Position numbers and translations under genes: made by a program. The notes below the pieces were generated by a model, which saw only the letters and a program-made list of their open reading frames with translations, made no database searches and had not been told where the DNA came from. A stretch of 64,000 nt of DNA from an uncultured Bacteroidaceae bacterium (GTDB taxonomy: Bacteria > Bacteroidota > Bacteroidia > Bacteroidales > Bacteroidaceae), in the NCBI GenBank assembly GCA_934293005.1, contig CAKQYA010000006.1, positions 1 to 64,000 on the forward strand, read 5' to 3'. Below, piece after piece: positions 10,486 through 19,792 of the stretch (positions within the stretch are counted from its first letter, which is position 1; the number at the start of each line of letters is the position of its first letter).

Positions 10486-11634
10486 ATGAAAAAGATATTT
10501 GCAATGTCACTCGTTGCAGGATGTGCCATCGGCATCTTCTCTTGCAGCGACGACAACGATTACAAGGCAACGCCACTGAGCACCATCGAGGTGCTCAGTG
10601 CGTCCACTTCCCTTATCGCAGGGCAAGACACTGGTTGGGTTAAGACCAACTGCAATGTGGCTGCTGCCTACGTTGATGCAGAAGACCGCTCATGGATAGA
10701 CGTTACAGTCAAAGGCGACAGCGTGAAGTTCTTCACCAAGCAGAACGAAAGCACAGAGTCGCGCAACACGATGCTGGTCATCAAGAAGAGCGACAACGAC
10801 TCGGTGAAGGTCAACATCACCCAGCGCGGCATGATATTCATCGTCCAAAAGAAAGTCAACATAGTGCAGTTTACTGACGATGCAAAGAGCTACTACTACA
10901 ATATCAACACAGATTATGTGGGCAAAGTAGTGGAAACTCCAAGTTGGATAGAAGCCAACTTCACCGACTCGCGCCTGAACATCAACGTAGCAGAAAACAA
11001 CGAAGGCCATATTCGTGAAGGCTATGTGAAATACTCTTGTGGCAACTTCAGCGATTCCATCTGCGTGACACAATATGAGTTTGCAAAGGACATCCTCGGT
11101 GAATACGAACTGTGGGTTGGCTACAACGAAGAGACCGACGTCATGGAGAAAAAGGTTCCAGCCACACTCTCCACCAATGTGTCAGGAGCCGTGACATTAT
11201 CGTTCGAAGCTCTATACAAGAACCAGAAGATAAATGTTCAGATGCCAGTCACATTCGACCAAGACAGCGTGAGCGTCAAGATACAGAGCGGTCAGAAAGT
11301 GGCAAGCTTCAAGAACAAGAAGAACATCTGGACCCACTTCTTTTCAACCTTCACATCTCCGAGAGGCGCATTCCTCCCTGCTGTAGAGAACGACAAAGAC
11401 ACCCTCTACTACAACACAAGCGGTATGATAAGCGCCAAGATGACATACGACAGCAAGAAAGGCACCTACGGCAAGTTTGACGGCATGGCATACAATGAGG
11501 GAGGCTACTCAGATGTGTTTGGCAAGATGTATATCGGAGCCTACTCAACTTCCAAGCCTTACAAGAATGCGCTCATCGACAGCGAGTGGTGGATGACCCT
11601 CTACGACATGTGGCTTGTGAAGAAGAACAAATAA
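10486..11634 (+). CDS. BACON-domain lipoprotein
   Basis: Surface-type lipoprotein of 382 residues, with lipidation at Cys20 (GIFSC) followed by SDDNDYK. An N-terminal BACON-like immunoglobulin fold (about residues 35-120) shows the usual RSWIDVTVKGD and SVKVNITQRG strands. A second, degenerate copy follows (TPSWIEANF... SDSICVTQYEF, about 145-200). The remainder is an unassigned beta-rich domain. BACON domains are thought to act as spacers or ligand-binding modules (family knowledge). It starts 16 bp after the DUF4302 gene and 49 bp before the thioredoxin-like gene. Confidence 0.85.
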   Translation: MKKIFAMSLVAGCAIGIFSCSDDNDYKATPLSTIEVLSASTSLIAGQDTGWVKTNCNVAAAYVDAEDRSWIDVTVKGDSVKFFTKQNESTESRNTMLVIKKSDNDSVKVNITQRGMIFIVQKKVNIVQFTDDAKSYYYNINTDYVGKVVETPSWIEANFTDSRLNINVAENNEGHIREGYVKYSCGNFSDSICVTQYEFAKDILGEYELWVGYNEETDVMEKKVPATLSTNVSGAVTLSFEALYKNQKINVQMPVTFDQDSVSVKIQSGQKVASFKNKKNIWTHFFSTFTSPRGAFLPAVENDKDTLYYNTSGMISAKMTYDSKKGTYGKFDGMAYNEGGYSDVFGKMYIGAYSTSKPYKNALIDSEWWMTLYDMWLVKKNK

Positions 11635-11682
11635 TCATCCGTTCGAACTAAAGGACAAACAATAAATAAAAAGTAAAAGGAC

Positions 11683-12174
11683 ATGAAAAAGATTTTGCTT
11701 ACCATGATTATCGCATTAGGCTCTCTCAACAGTGCCCTTGCGCAGCTTCCATCAGTTGTCATCCGCGACATTGACGGCAAAGCAGTCAAGACAGACACAC
11801 TGTCAAACAATGGCAAACCTTTCATCATCGACTTCTTTGCCACATGGTGCAAGCCATGCAACCGTGAACTCTCAGCCATAGCCGATGTCTATGAGGAATG
11901 GCAGGAGGAGACAGGCGTAGAAGTCATCGCCGTGTCTATCGACCAGGCTCAGAACATCAACAAGGTGAAGCCTCTTGTCAACAACCACGGATGGCCCTAC
12001 AAAGTGCTTCTCGATCCTAACAGCGAGTTCAAGCGCGCTCTTGGCGTCCAGATGATTCCATATACCATCATCGTCGATGGCAAAGGCAACATTGCCTACA
12101 AGCACAACGGCTATACTGATGGGGCAGAGGACGAACTCATCGAGAAAGTGCGCGAACTCTTGAAGGGCAAATAA
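11683..12174 (+). CDS. TlpA-like periplasmic thiol-disulfide oxidoreductase
   Basis: Exported thioredoxin-fold protein of 163 residues. A signal peptide (about 1-20, ending ALA-Q) is followed by a TlpA/ResA-type fold. The redox motif WCKPC has cysteines at residues 56 and 59, and the cis-proline loop is in GVQMIPYTIIVDGKG. The active-site Lys-Pro pair is common in TlpA/ResA reductants. It lies at the end of the lipoprotein run, just before a hairpin and the DUF6029 gene. With the Omp28-type protein downstream (CxxC), it suggests that cysteine redox chemistry or protein maturation is part of the locus function (inference). Confidence 0.9.
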   Translation: MKKILLTMIIALGSLNSALAQLPSVVIRDIDGKAVKTDTLSNNGKPFIIDFFATWCKPCNRELSAIADVYEEWQEETGVEVIAVSIDQAQNINKVKPLVNNHGWPYKVLLDPNSEFKRALGVQMIPYTIIVDGKGNIAYKHNGYTDGAEDELIEKVRELLKGK

Positions 12175-12180
12175 CACCAT

Positions 12181-12219
12181 ATAGATTTGTGGATGGCTCA
12201 AGCTCATCCGCAAATCTAT
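12181..12219 (+). terminator. Hairpin after the TlpA-like gene
   Basis: ATAGATTTGTGGATG pairs with CATCCGCAAATCTAT across a 9-nt loop. It sits 6 bp after the tlpA-like stop and 24 bp before the next start codon. There is no long T-run, so it may be an attenuator or mRNA-stabilising stem rather than a full terminator. Confidence 0.55.
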
Positions 12220-12242
12220 TAGAAAAGCAATAATTCTTGCAG

Positions 12243-13910
12243 ATGAATCACACAAAGATATTATCTACTCTCTTTGCCAGCACACTGGCAATCACAGCTG
12301 CTGCTCAGGAAAACCTGGGCGGCAGTAATGGTTTAACAATCAATGGTAGCATCCAAAGTGACATCCTTATCCCGGAGAGTGATAAGAAGATTCACACAGA
12401 AGACACAGACGATTGGGGCTTGACCAACACTTATGTTGAAGTCAACGCCATGAGCAAATATATCGATGCAGGTGCCCGCTTCGAATATCTGGAGCATCCC
12501 CTGCCCGGTTTCGAGAAAGATTTCAAAGGCTGGGGTGTGCCATTTGGATACATCAAGGGGCATGTGAAGAATGCCGAACTGACAGCAGGCAGTTTCTATG
12601 AGCAGTTTGGCTCTGGATTCATTCTCCGCACATATGAGGAACGCAGCCTTGGCATAGACAACTCTCTCGTCGGCGGACGCCTTATAGTACGTCCTGTAAA
12701 TGGGGTGCAAGTGAAAGCCCTCACTGGCAAGCAGCGCAGATACTGGAGCCTCAACGACAGTTGGGTGAGCGGAGCAGATGTTGAGTTAGACCTTGACCAG
12801 TGGTTCAAAGGATTGCAGAATTCAGGCACAGTGCTTACCCTTGGGGCTTCATGGGTGAACAGAAACGAGGATACCGATGAAGAAATCTTTGCTGACCCGA
12901 CACACAAACTGAATCTTCCGCAAAACGTCAATGCCTTTGATGTGCGCGCTAACCTCCAAAAAGGCGGCTTCAGCGTATTGGGCGAATATGCATGGAAGAC
13001 AGACGACCCATCATACGACAACGGCTACATCTACCGTCGAGGCACAGTAGCCATGCTCTCCACATCCTACTCAAAGCAAGGCATGAGCATACTCTTGCAG
13101 GCCAAACGTTCAGACAACATGACATTCCGCAGCGAGCGCAGCATGATTGGCACTTCCTCAAGCATCAACCATCTCCCTGCCTTCACCATGGATCACACCT
13201 ATGCTTTGGCAGCACTCTATCCTTATGGGACACGTCCCGACGGCGAGTGGGCTTATCAAGCAGAAGTAGGTTACAAGTTCAAGCGCAACACACTTTTTGG
13301 CGGCAAATATGGCACAAGCGTGAAGGTCAACTACTCTCATGTCCATAGCATCGACAAAAACAATAAAGGCGGGAAAGGCACAGATGGCTATGGCTCTTCA
13401 TTCTGGAAATGGGGTAACAACATGTACTATCAAGACCTGAATGTCCAGGTTGAGAAGAAGCTCAACAAATCATTCCAGCTGAACTTAATGTACATGAACC
13501 AGTTCTACAACAACTCAGTGCTCAAGACCATCGAACGTGAAGACAAGGCCCATGTGGGGATGGTCCACTCAAACATCTTCATCGCAGAAGGCAAATACCG
13601 TTTCAATAAGAAATATACATTACGTGGCGAGGCTCAGTATCTCACCACAGGCGAAGCCCAGGGCGACTGGATATACGGTCTTCTGGAGCTAAGCATACTT
13701 CCGCACTTCATGATCACAGCTTCCGACATGTACAATGCCGGTGAAACAGACCTCCACTATTATCAAGGATATGTAACCTTCAACACAGGCTCACACCGTC
13801 TGCAAGCAGGCTACGGCAGAACACGTGCAGGATACAACTGCTCTGGCGGTGTATGCCGCTTCGTTCCAGCAAGCAAAGGATTCACTCTGTCATACAACTA
13901 TAATTTCTAA
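12243..13910 (+). CDS. DUF6029-type outer-membrane-associated protein
   Basis: Predicted exported protein of 555 residues. I chose the ATG at 12243 (MNHTKILSTLFAST) over a TTG two codons upstream because it gives a clean signal peptide cleaved near ITAAA-QEN. The rest is a series of amphipathic beta-strands with aromatic residues and ends SYNYNF (Phe-terminal), typical of an outer-membrane beta-barrel. The sequence fits the DUF6029 family of Bacteroidetes (recalled). It is flanked by the TlpA-like and Omp28-type genes, an arrangement often seen for this family. Function unknown. Confidence 0.8.
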   Translation: MNHTKILSTLFASTLAITAAAQENLGGSNGLTINGSIQSDILIPESDKKIHTEDTDDWGLTNTYVEVNAMSKYIDAGARFEYLEHPLPGFEKDFKGWGVPFGYIKGHVKNAELTAGSFYEQFGSGFILRTYEERSLGIDNSLVGGRLIVRPVNGVQVKALTGKQRRYWSLNDSWVSGADVELDLDQWFKGLQNSGTVLTLGASWVNRNEDTDEEIFADPTHKLNLPQNVNAFDVRANLQKGGFSVLGEYAWKTDDPSYDNGYIYRRGTVAMLSTSYSKQGMSILLQAKRSDNMTFRSERSMIGTSSSINHLPAFTMDHTYALAALYPYGTRPDGEWAYQAEVGYKFKRNTLFGGKYGTSVKVNYSHVHSIDKNNKGGKGTDGYGSSFWKWGNNMYYQDLNVQVEKKLNKSFQLNLMYMNQFYNNSVLKTIEREDKAHVGMVHSNIFIAEGKYRFNKKYTLRGEAQYLTTGEAQGDWIYGLLELSILPHFMITASDMYNAGETDLHYYQGYVTFNTGSHRLQAGYGRTRAGYNCSGGVCRFVPASKGFTLSYNYNF

Positions 13911-13945
13911 GTCGAACATTAACACTATAACTTCTAACACAAATC

Positions 13946-14758
13946 ATGAGACCACATAAAATACTTTCAGCAGCCATTGCTGCTGTAGCAATCACTCTTG
14001 GCAGTTGTAGCAATATCGATGAGGATGAACGTCTGATAGAGGTAGACACTCCACAAGCCAACCGCGCAGTCCTCATAGAGGATTTCACAGGCCAGTGGTG
14101 CCCTAACTGCCCTAACGCATCTGATGAGATAGAATCTCTCACACAGACTTACGGAAGCGACAAGATCATTGCCGTGGCAATACATTGCGGTCCACAAGGC
14201 TTCCAAGGAGGCACAGACGACATGCCAGGACTCAAGACAGACCTTTGTCAAGAGTATTACGACAGATTCGGCATCGAATACCAACCTCAAGGCAAAGTGG
14301 ACAGAGGCGGCAACCAAGCATACACCGATTGGGCCTCCAGCGTCCGCAGCGAATTGCAGAAGCCAGCCCTTATCGACATCAATGTGGAGAACAGCTATGC
14401 AAGCGACACACGCAAGCTCAGCATCAAGGTTGACATGGAAAGCATCAAAGGCATTGACAACGTGAGCGGCAAATTGCAAGTATGGCTCATTGAAGACAAC
14501 ATAAGATCCATTCAAGTCATGCCTGACGGTTCATACAACAACAACTACACCCATCAGCACGTGCTCCGTGATGCTGTTAACGGCACATGGGGCGAAGCCT
14601 TCACCATGGAAGAAGGCACAAAAGTAGAGAAAGAGTATGAATACGATATCCCTTCAAACTGGAAATCAGAAAACATCCATGTTGTTGCCTTCACATACGA
14701 TAATGGCGGCGTTCAGAACGTTGTGAAGCAGCCAATAACCGGCATACCTGCCGAATAA
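13946..14758 (+). CDS. Omp28-related lipoprotein with CxxC thioredoxin fold
   Basis: Lipoprotein of 270 residues. The lipidated Cys is at residue 21 (LGSC) and is followed by SNIDEDE. An Omp28-type domain opens VLIEDFTGQWCPNCPNA, with CxxC at residues 52/55. An IAVAIHCGPQG segment and a C-terminal beta-sandwich follow. The Omp28 family is named after a Porphyromonas gingivalis surface protein; its biochemical role is unclear. The same CxxC module recurs inside the 1258-residue protein at 15726. It is the last gene of the run that starts at the SusC gene; a MITE-like repeat follows. Confidence 0.85.
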   Translation: MRPHKILSAAIAAVAITLGSCSNIDEDERLIEVDTPQANRAVLIEDFTGQWCPNCPNASDEIESLTQTYGSDKIIAVAIHCGPQGFQGGTDDMPGLKTDLCQEYYDRFGIEYQPQGKVDRGGNQAYTDWASSVRSELQKPALIDINVENSYASDTRKLSIKVDMESIKGIDNVSGKLQVWLIEDNIRSIQVMPDGSYNNNYTHQHVLRDAVNGTWGEAFTMEEGTKVEKEYEYDIPSNWKSENIHVVAFTYDNGGVQNVVKQPITGIPAE

Positions 14759-14770
14759 GTTCACGCATCT

Positions 14771-14954
14771 AAGTAGGTGCTCATAATTATTTTTATATTT
14801 GAAGCACCCTATCTTGAGGCAGATTTTTCTTCTGTTTGATGGAGCTATGCGGGCATAGTGACTGATAAACAGAAGGAAAAGATGACCAAGAGAGAGTGCG
14901 ACAAATATGAGAGCGGCTTACTTTGATATAAAAAATAATTTTGAATACCTACTT
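14771..14954. mobile_element. MITE-like element, family A, copy 1 (184 bp)
   Basis: A 184-bp segment bounded by inverted ends AAGTAGGTGCTCATAATTAT at the left and ACCTACTT at the right. The terminal inverted repeats extend about 25-30 bp with mismatches. A central palindrome (TTCTGTTT ... GGGCATAG ... AAACAGAAG) means the whole unit could fold into one long stem. An inverted copy of exactly the same length is at 44765-44948. No coding capacity; no clear target-site duplication. A TATATTTG (14794-14801) near the left end resembles a -7 box. Confidence 0.8.
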
Positions 14955-14982
14955 ATAAATATTAAGCAATAAATCAAATAAA

Positions 14983-15690
14983 ATGAATAAAAAATTACTC
15001 ACAATTGCACTCGGCATGCTCTGCGGCACCAGTGCATTCGCACAAGTCGAATTCGTAGATGCCAATGGAACAGTCATCCCTAATGGCAGCACTGTAATCA
15101 GAAACGAGATTGAAACAGCGGTGGAAATTCCCAATTTAGGAAAAAAACAAATCATCCACTCAAATATCAGCATAAAGAACACATCTGTGTCGGAAGTGTC
15201 AAACATAAAGACTCAGCTTAATGTCACAGACCTGCCTTTTGGCCAAACAGCATTATGCTGTCCTGCAAATTGCTGGATTACCATCGGTGACTTCAAAGGA
15301 AGCTATCCTACGCACAAACCTGTAACGTCAAATTTATCAGAAAACGGTCCATGGACATCGCCATCAGCAACCAAACTCGGCTCTGGCAAGAAAGAAGACT
15401 TGAAAGCTGAGTGGGTCCTCAGTGAAATAGGCTCAACACAATATAATGGTGAAATAGGTGATTTCACAGCCACATACACCATCCTTGTAAACGGCCAGAC
15501 AGCCTCTACAATCAATGTCAAATACACAACCGACCCAAATGCCACAAGCATTGCAGGCACTGCAGCAGGTTCTGCAAAAACAGCAGAAGCATACTACAAC
15601 GCAGCAGGCCAGATGGTCAGCTCTGTTTCAAAGGGTGTCTACATCGTCAAGTACACTGACGGCACCACAAAGAAAGTTATCATTAAGTAA
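14983..15690 (+). CDS. Secreted protein with T9SS C-terminal sorting signal
   Basis: Unrecognised secreted protein of 235 residues. A signal peptide (about 1-20, ending AFA-Q) is followed by a single beta-rich domain. That domain has a cysteine cluster, ALCCPANCW (about residues 87-95), and strands typical of an immunoglobulin-like fold. The last 40 residues (AYYNAAGQMV ... KGVYIVKYTDGTTKKVIIK) form a type A T9SS signal of the kind cut by PorU. It is followed after 35 bp by the 1258-residue T9SS cargo gene, suggesting co-transcription. The cysteine cluster next to Omp28-type CxxC proteins hints at a shared redox or metal theme (inference). Confidence 0.8.
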   Translation: MNKKLLTIALGMLCGTSAFAQVEFVDANGTVIPNGSTVIRNEIETAVEIPNLGKKQIIHSNISIKNTSVSEVSNIKTQLNVTDLPFGQTALCCPANCWITIGDFKGSYPTHKPVTSNLSENGPWTSPSATKLGSGKKEDLKAEWVLSEIGSTQYNGEIGDFTATYTILVNGQTASTINVKYTTDPNATSIAGTAAGSAKTAEAYYNAAGQMVSSVSKGVYIVKYTDGTTKKVIIK

Positions 15691-15725
15691 ACATACGACT
15701 AACTAATATAACAAAGCAATAAATC

Positions 15726-18700
15726 ATGAACATCATTAAAAAGTCAATGCTTCTTCTCGTGGCATGCGTGGCTTGCCTCACAGCATCAGCCCAAGGCGAC
15801 CCTATCGTGAAGAAGTACACATTCTCTGACCATTCATACATCAGCAGAATGTCTGACAATGGCCTTTGGGCTGTTACAAGCGCAGGATCGCAAGATATAA
15901 CCTGCACACCAAAACTCATTGACCTCAACAGCAGCAAAGAGATCAACATCGGCTCTGCAAGCAACAATGAGACAACTTGCGACGTCACAAACGATGGCAC
16001 AATCGTTGTAGGCGCATCACAAGGCAAGCCTGCCTACTGGAGCAAAGCCGATGGTCAATGGCACACGCTTGAGTTGAAGAGCTCTAACGCAGACCACCAG
16101 GTTGGCAAAATCACTAACGGCATAGCAGTGTCTGTGACACCCGACGGCAAGTATGCTGTAGGTGAAGTGTCAAGTGGCAACGAATATGCATTTGCCCCAG
16201 CAATGTGGGACCTCTCCACAGGCAAGACCATCATGACAGCCAATCTGCCAAAGAAAGATATGGCTCACATCGACCAGAAGCAGATGCAATTCAACTCCAT
16301 CTCATCTGATGGACGTTACATCTTGGCCACAATGTCGGCATCTTACCTGCCAGGCAGCGACAACGGCAACACAGAGGCAGACCTTGGCGGTCTGTTCAAT
16401 TTCGTCTACGACATTCAGAAGCAGTCGTACAATGTCATCGGCTTCACAGAGTCTGACACCAAGCGCTGGACACCTGACTATGCAGGATGCTTCTTTGTTG
16501 ACGCAGCATGCATGAGCAACAACGGCAAATATGTGACAGGCACATGCCGCATCTACCGCGAGTCGGACAGTTCGACCGACTATTACGTGCCTTATCTCTA
16601 CGATGTTGAGAAAGACTTGTTCACAGCCTACGAGGATGAATACACTAAGAGCAATGCCACATTTGCAGTGAGCAACGATGGCATTCCATTGATGTCGTCA
16701 CCAGAAGGAAGTCCATACCGCAACTGGTACATCTACGATGGTTCACGTTTCTGGTATGCCATCCAAGATGTTCTCATGCAGCGTTGGGGCACCGACCTCA
16801 TGGGAGAGAACGGCTATGACAACACAGGTACAGCTGATGGCATTTCCGACAATGGCATGCGCATCATCGCCACACCTACATATCTTGACGGCGACAGCTA
16901 CGTGCTCGACATCCCAGAACCTATCTCTTCAATCATCAACGAGCAGGTCAACATGCTTGGCTCATACACTTCCACTCCTTCTGAAGGCTCGCAGGTATCT
17001 TACCTAACAAAAATGAGCGTCACCTTCACACAGAGCATCAAGACAGTGGCAGTGGGCAATGTTGTCACTCTTGAGACAGAAGACGACAAAGTGCTTGCCA
17101 CAGCCACTAAGAACCAAGCTGACGGCGATGGCAACACACTCAACATCACTTTCCGCAAGTCGGCCAAGACCAAACTTGAAGAAGGCCACACATACTACAT
17201 CCACATCCCAGCCAACACAGTGGCCATGACCGCTGCCATGGACAAGATGAACGATGACATCTACATTCGCATTGAGGGACGCCGAGACGGACCTGTGGCA
17301 TGCACAAAGATTTCTCCTTCAGACGGCACAGCTGTGGCAAAGGTCGATATCAACACCAACCCGATCACTCTCGACTTCGACACAGAAATATCCATCAATT
17401 CCAATGAGACACGCAAGGCTCACATCTACCGCAATGACGAAACAGAGCCATATGCCGAACTCAACTTCTACTACGGCAGCAACCAGGTTGCGCTCGCCCC
17501 ATCCACCACAGTGAACCTCTACAAGGAAAACACATATCGTGTTGTGGTGCCAGCAGGCATCATCACAGATGTGAGCGGCAACGGAGCCAACGAGGAAATT
17601 TCCTTCACATATAAGGGTGCCTACGAGCGCACAGTATCATACGACGATGCCAACCTCTTCAAGAACGACTTCGACAGCCGCGACATCGTGACAGCATTCA
17701 TGCTTTTCGACGGTGACCAGAAAACACCATCAGACAAGCCAAAGGCATGGAATTTCAACTACTCGCTTCCTTGGTATTTCGCTCGTACAAGCAACACATC
17801 AACCGACTATGCAGCTGTTTCGCACTCGATGTATTCACCTGCTGGCAGAAGCGACGACTGGATGGTAGTGCCACAACTCTACATTCCAGACGGCACATGC
17901 GAACTTGAGTTTGAATCGCAGAGTTACCTCAAGAGCAAGGACGACTACCTCAAGGTATATGTTTGGGCATGCGACAACATCTACAACGCACTCAACAAAG
18001 ACATCGTGTCACGCATCAAGAGCGAAGGTGACCTTGTGTACAACAAGCTTCAGGATCCAGGAGCCACAGAGGAAGGTCTTGAAGGCGAATGGACATCCAA
18101 CACCATCTCTCTTGAAAAGTATGCTGGCAAGAACATCTACATAGCATTCTACAACGACAACGAAGACCAGAGCGCAGTGTTTGTCAACAACCTCTACGTG
18201 AAACACAACATGCCAGTGCTCATCAGCTTCGACAACGAAGAGTCTATAGTGGAAAAAACAAGCGTTAGCATCAGCGGTTCCATCGCAGGCAATCTTGAGG
18301 ACAAAACCATCACAGAAGTCACACTCACCCTTGTTGACACAGAAGGCAAGACCGTTGACACAAAGCAACTTTCAGGTCTCAAGCTCTCGAAGGGCGTATA
18401 CACCAAGTTCGCCTTCGACAAGCCTCTCACACTGAAGGAAGGCGTGGCAAACAAGTTTAAGGTCCTCATGAATGTTGAAGGCAAACAGACAGAAATCAAC
18501 AAGACCATCAACCATCTGCTCTTCCAGCCAGTGAAACGCGTAGTGCTCGAAGAGTTCACAGGCCGCGACTGTGCAAACTGTCCACTCGGCATCGTCACAA
18601 TCGATAATCTCAGAAGCCGCTTTGGCGACAAGTTCCTTCCTATAGCAATCCACGGATACACAGGCGACCCACTTGGCAGCGGCTTTGAGTCATACTACGG

Positions 18701-19502
18701 TTACCTTGGTCTCAACGCAGCTCCATCGGCACGCATCAACCGCAGCGACAGCATCATCAGTCCAATGGTGTCAGACGGCAACGGCAACTATTACATGAGC
18801 GTCAAAGCCCTTGAGGCAGCTACAGGCTATACCACTTATCCTCTTTGGAGCGACTATGTGGAATCGGAGATGAAGACACCAACCATCTCAGACATCAGCG
18901 CCACTATCAGCTACGATGCCAACTCAAAGACTTTCAGCGTTCCTACCACAGTGCGCTATGCCATGAATGCAGAAAGCCAGAACCTGAACATCTTCACAGT
19001 GCTCGTTGAGCAGGAAGTTCCAGCCATCTATCAGCAGAACGGATTCTCATCTATCAAGTCAGACATCCTTCTGCCATGGTCACAGGGCGGCGACAAAGCC
19101 AAGCCATATGTCACAGGCATGAACTATGACGATGTGTGCCGCGCCACATGGGGCTCAACATTCATAGGCAACGGCGGTCTGCTCCCAAGCACCATAGATG
19201 CAGGTGAAGAATACAATGTCAACGACATTAAGATAACCTTGAAAGACCTTGGCGACATCAATCCAGATCACTGCCAAGCTATCGTGATGCTGTTTGATGC
19301 CAACACAGGCAAATACATCAACGCAGTGCGCACAACACGCGTGGACGGAAAAACAGAGACAGGTATCGGCAACATCATGTCAGACAATGACACCCAATAT
19401 GCCGACAACGCTTGGTACACCATCAGCGGTGCCAAAATGTCAGCAAAGCCAACTGCCGCAGGAATCTATATTCACCACGGCAAGAAAGTGACAATAAAAT
19501 AA
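15726..19502 (+). CDS. Large multidomain T9SS cargo with internal Omp28-like CxxC domain
   Basis: Exported protein of 1258 residues. After the signal peptide (ending ASA-Q), the N-terminal third has beta-propeller-like repeats (SDNGLWAVTS, VTPDGKYAVG, SSDGRYILAT). Middle Ig-like domains follow (for example CTKISPSDGTAVAKVDINTN). Next is a cleaved-adhesin or choice-of-anchor-J-like jelly-roll (YAAVSHSMYSP ... SDDWMVVPQLYIPDG), and then an Omp28-like domain, FTGRDCANC, with CxxC at 949/952. The T9SS type A signal ends AAGIYIHHGKKVTIK. The protein effectively fuses an adhesin-like region to the module found alone at 13946. A strong terminator follows. Surface attachment or ligand binding is inferred. 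Confidence 0.85.
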   Translation: MNIIKKSMLLLVACVACLTASAQGDPIVKKYTFSDHSYISRMSDNGLWAVTSAGSQDITCTPKLIDLNSSKEINIGSASNNETTCDVTNDGTIVVGASQGKPAYWSKADGQWHTLELKSSNADHQVGKITNGIAVSVTPDGKYAVGEVSSGNEYAFAPAMWDLSTGKTIMTANLPKKDMAHIDQKQMQFNSISSDGRYILATMSASYLPGSDNGNTEADLGGLFNFVYDIQKQSYNVIGFTESDTKRWTPDYAGCFFVDAACMSNNGKYVTGTCRIYRESDSSTDYYVPYLYDVEKDLFTAYEDEYTKSNATFAVSNDGIPLMSSPEGSPYRNWYIYDGSRFWYAIQDVLMQRWGTDLMGENGYDNTGTADGISDNGMRIIATPTYLDGDSYVLDIPEPISSIINEQVNMLGSYTSTPSEGSQVSYLTKMSVTFTQSIKTVAVGNVVTLETEDDKVLATATKNQADGDGNTLNITFRKSAKTKLEEGHTYYIHIPANTVAMTAAMDKMNDDIYIRIEGRRDGPVACTKISPSDGTAVAKVDINTNPITLDFDTEISINSNETRKAHIYRNDETEPYAELNFYYGSNQVALAPSTTVNLYKENTYRVVVPAGIITDVSGNGANEEISFTYKGAYERTVSYDDANLFKNDFDSRDIVTAFMLFDGDQKTPSDKPKAWNFNYSLPWYFARTSNTSTDYAAVSHSMYSPAGRSDDWMVVPQLYIPDGTCELEFESQSYLKSKDDYLKVYVWACDNIYNALNKDIVSRIKSEGDLVYNKLQDPGATEEGLEGEWTSNTISLEKYAGKNIYIAFYNDNEDQSAVFVNNLYVKHNMPVLISFDNEESIVEKTSVSISGSIAGNLEDKTITEVTLTLVDTEGKTVDTKQLSGLKLSKGVYTKFAFDKPLTLKEGVANKFKVLMNVEGKQTEINKTINHLLFQPVKRVVLEEFTGRDCANCPLGIVTIDNLRSRFGDKFLPIAIHGYTGDPLGSGFESYYGYLGLNAAPSARINRSDSIISPMVSDGNGNYYMSVKALEAATGYTTYPLWSDYVESEMKTPTISDISATISYDANSKTFSVPTTVRYAMNAESQNLNIFTVLVEQEVPAIYQQNGFSSIKSDILLPWSQGGDKAKPYVTGMNYDDVCRATWGSTFIGNGGLLPSTIDAGEEYNVNDIKITLKDLGDINPDHCQAIVMLFDANTGKYINAVRTTRVDGKTETGIGNIMSDNDTQYADNAWYTISGAKMSAKPTAAGIYIHHGKKVTIK

Positions 19503-19529
19503 CACATCACTAATAACTAATAAACAAGA

Positions 19530-19574
19530 GATGGCCAAGTCCGAAGCCTGTGGTAAAGGGCTTGGCCATCTTTA
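19530..19574 (+). terminator. Rho-independent terminator after the 1258-residue cargo gene
   Basis: GATGGCCAAGTCC pairs with GGGCTTGGCCATC and is followed by TTTAA. It lies 28 bp after the stop codon. The MITE-like element of family B begins directly at its 3' edge. Confidence 0.8.
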
Positions 19575-19770
19575 ACCCAAATCGGTCATTAGATTTCAAA
19601 TCTTGTTAGTGTTTGTTTCGAGCAGGTTGCGACATCTGCGTTGAAGGCATAGCGGGCTATGTCGAAACGCAAATGGAAGCAAGATGCCGAAAGAAATGCT
19701 GACAAGAGTTGAAAAGAAGCAATAATGTACTGATAAATTCCCTGTTTCGGTCTAATGACAGATTTGGGTT
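19574..19770. mobile_element. MITE-like element, family B, copy 1 (197 bp, most complete)
   Basis: Inverted ends AACCCAAATCGGTCATTAGA (left) and the complement of AACCCAAATCTGTCATTAGA (right) differ at one base. The centre holds a palindrome, CATAGCGGGCTATG. Three further copies or fragments are recognisable at 24.2, 30.5 and 36.1 kb. No coding capacity. It occupies most of the gap between two T9SS cargo genes. Confidence 0.75.
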
Positions 19771-19792
19771 CAACCCATAACAGACAATCATA

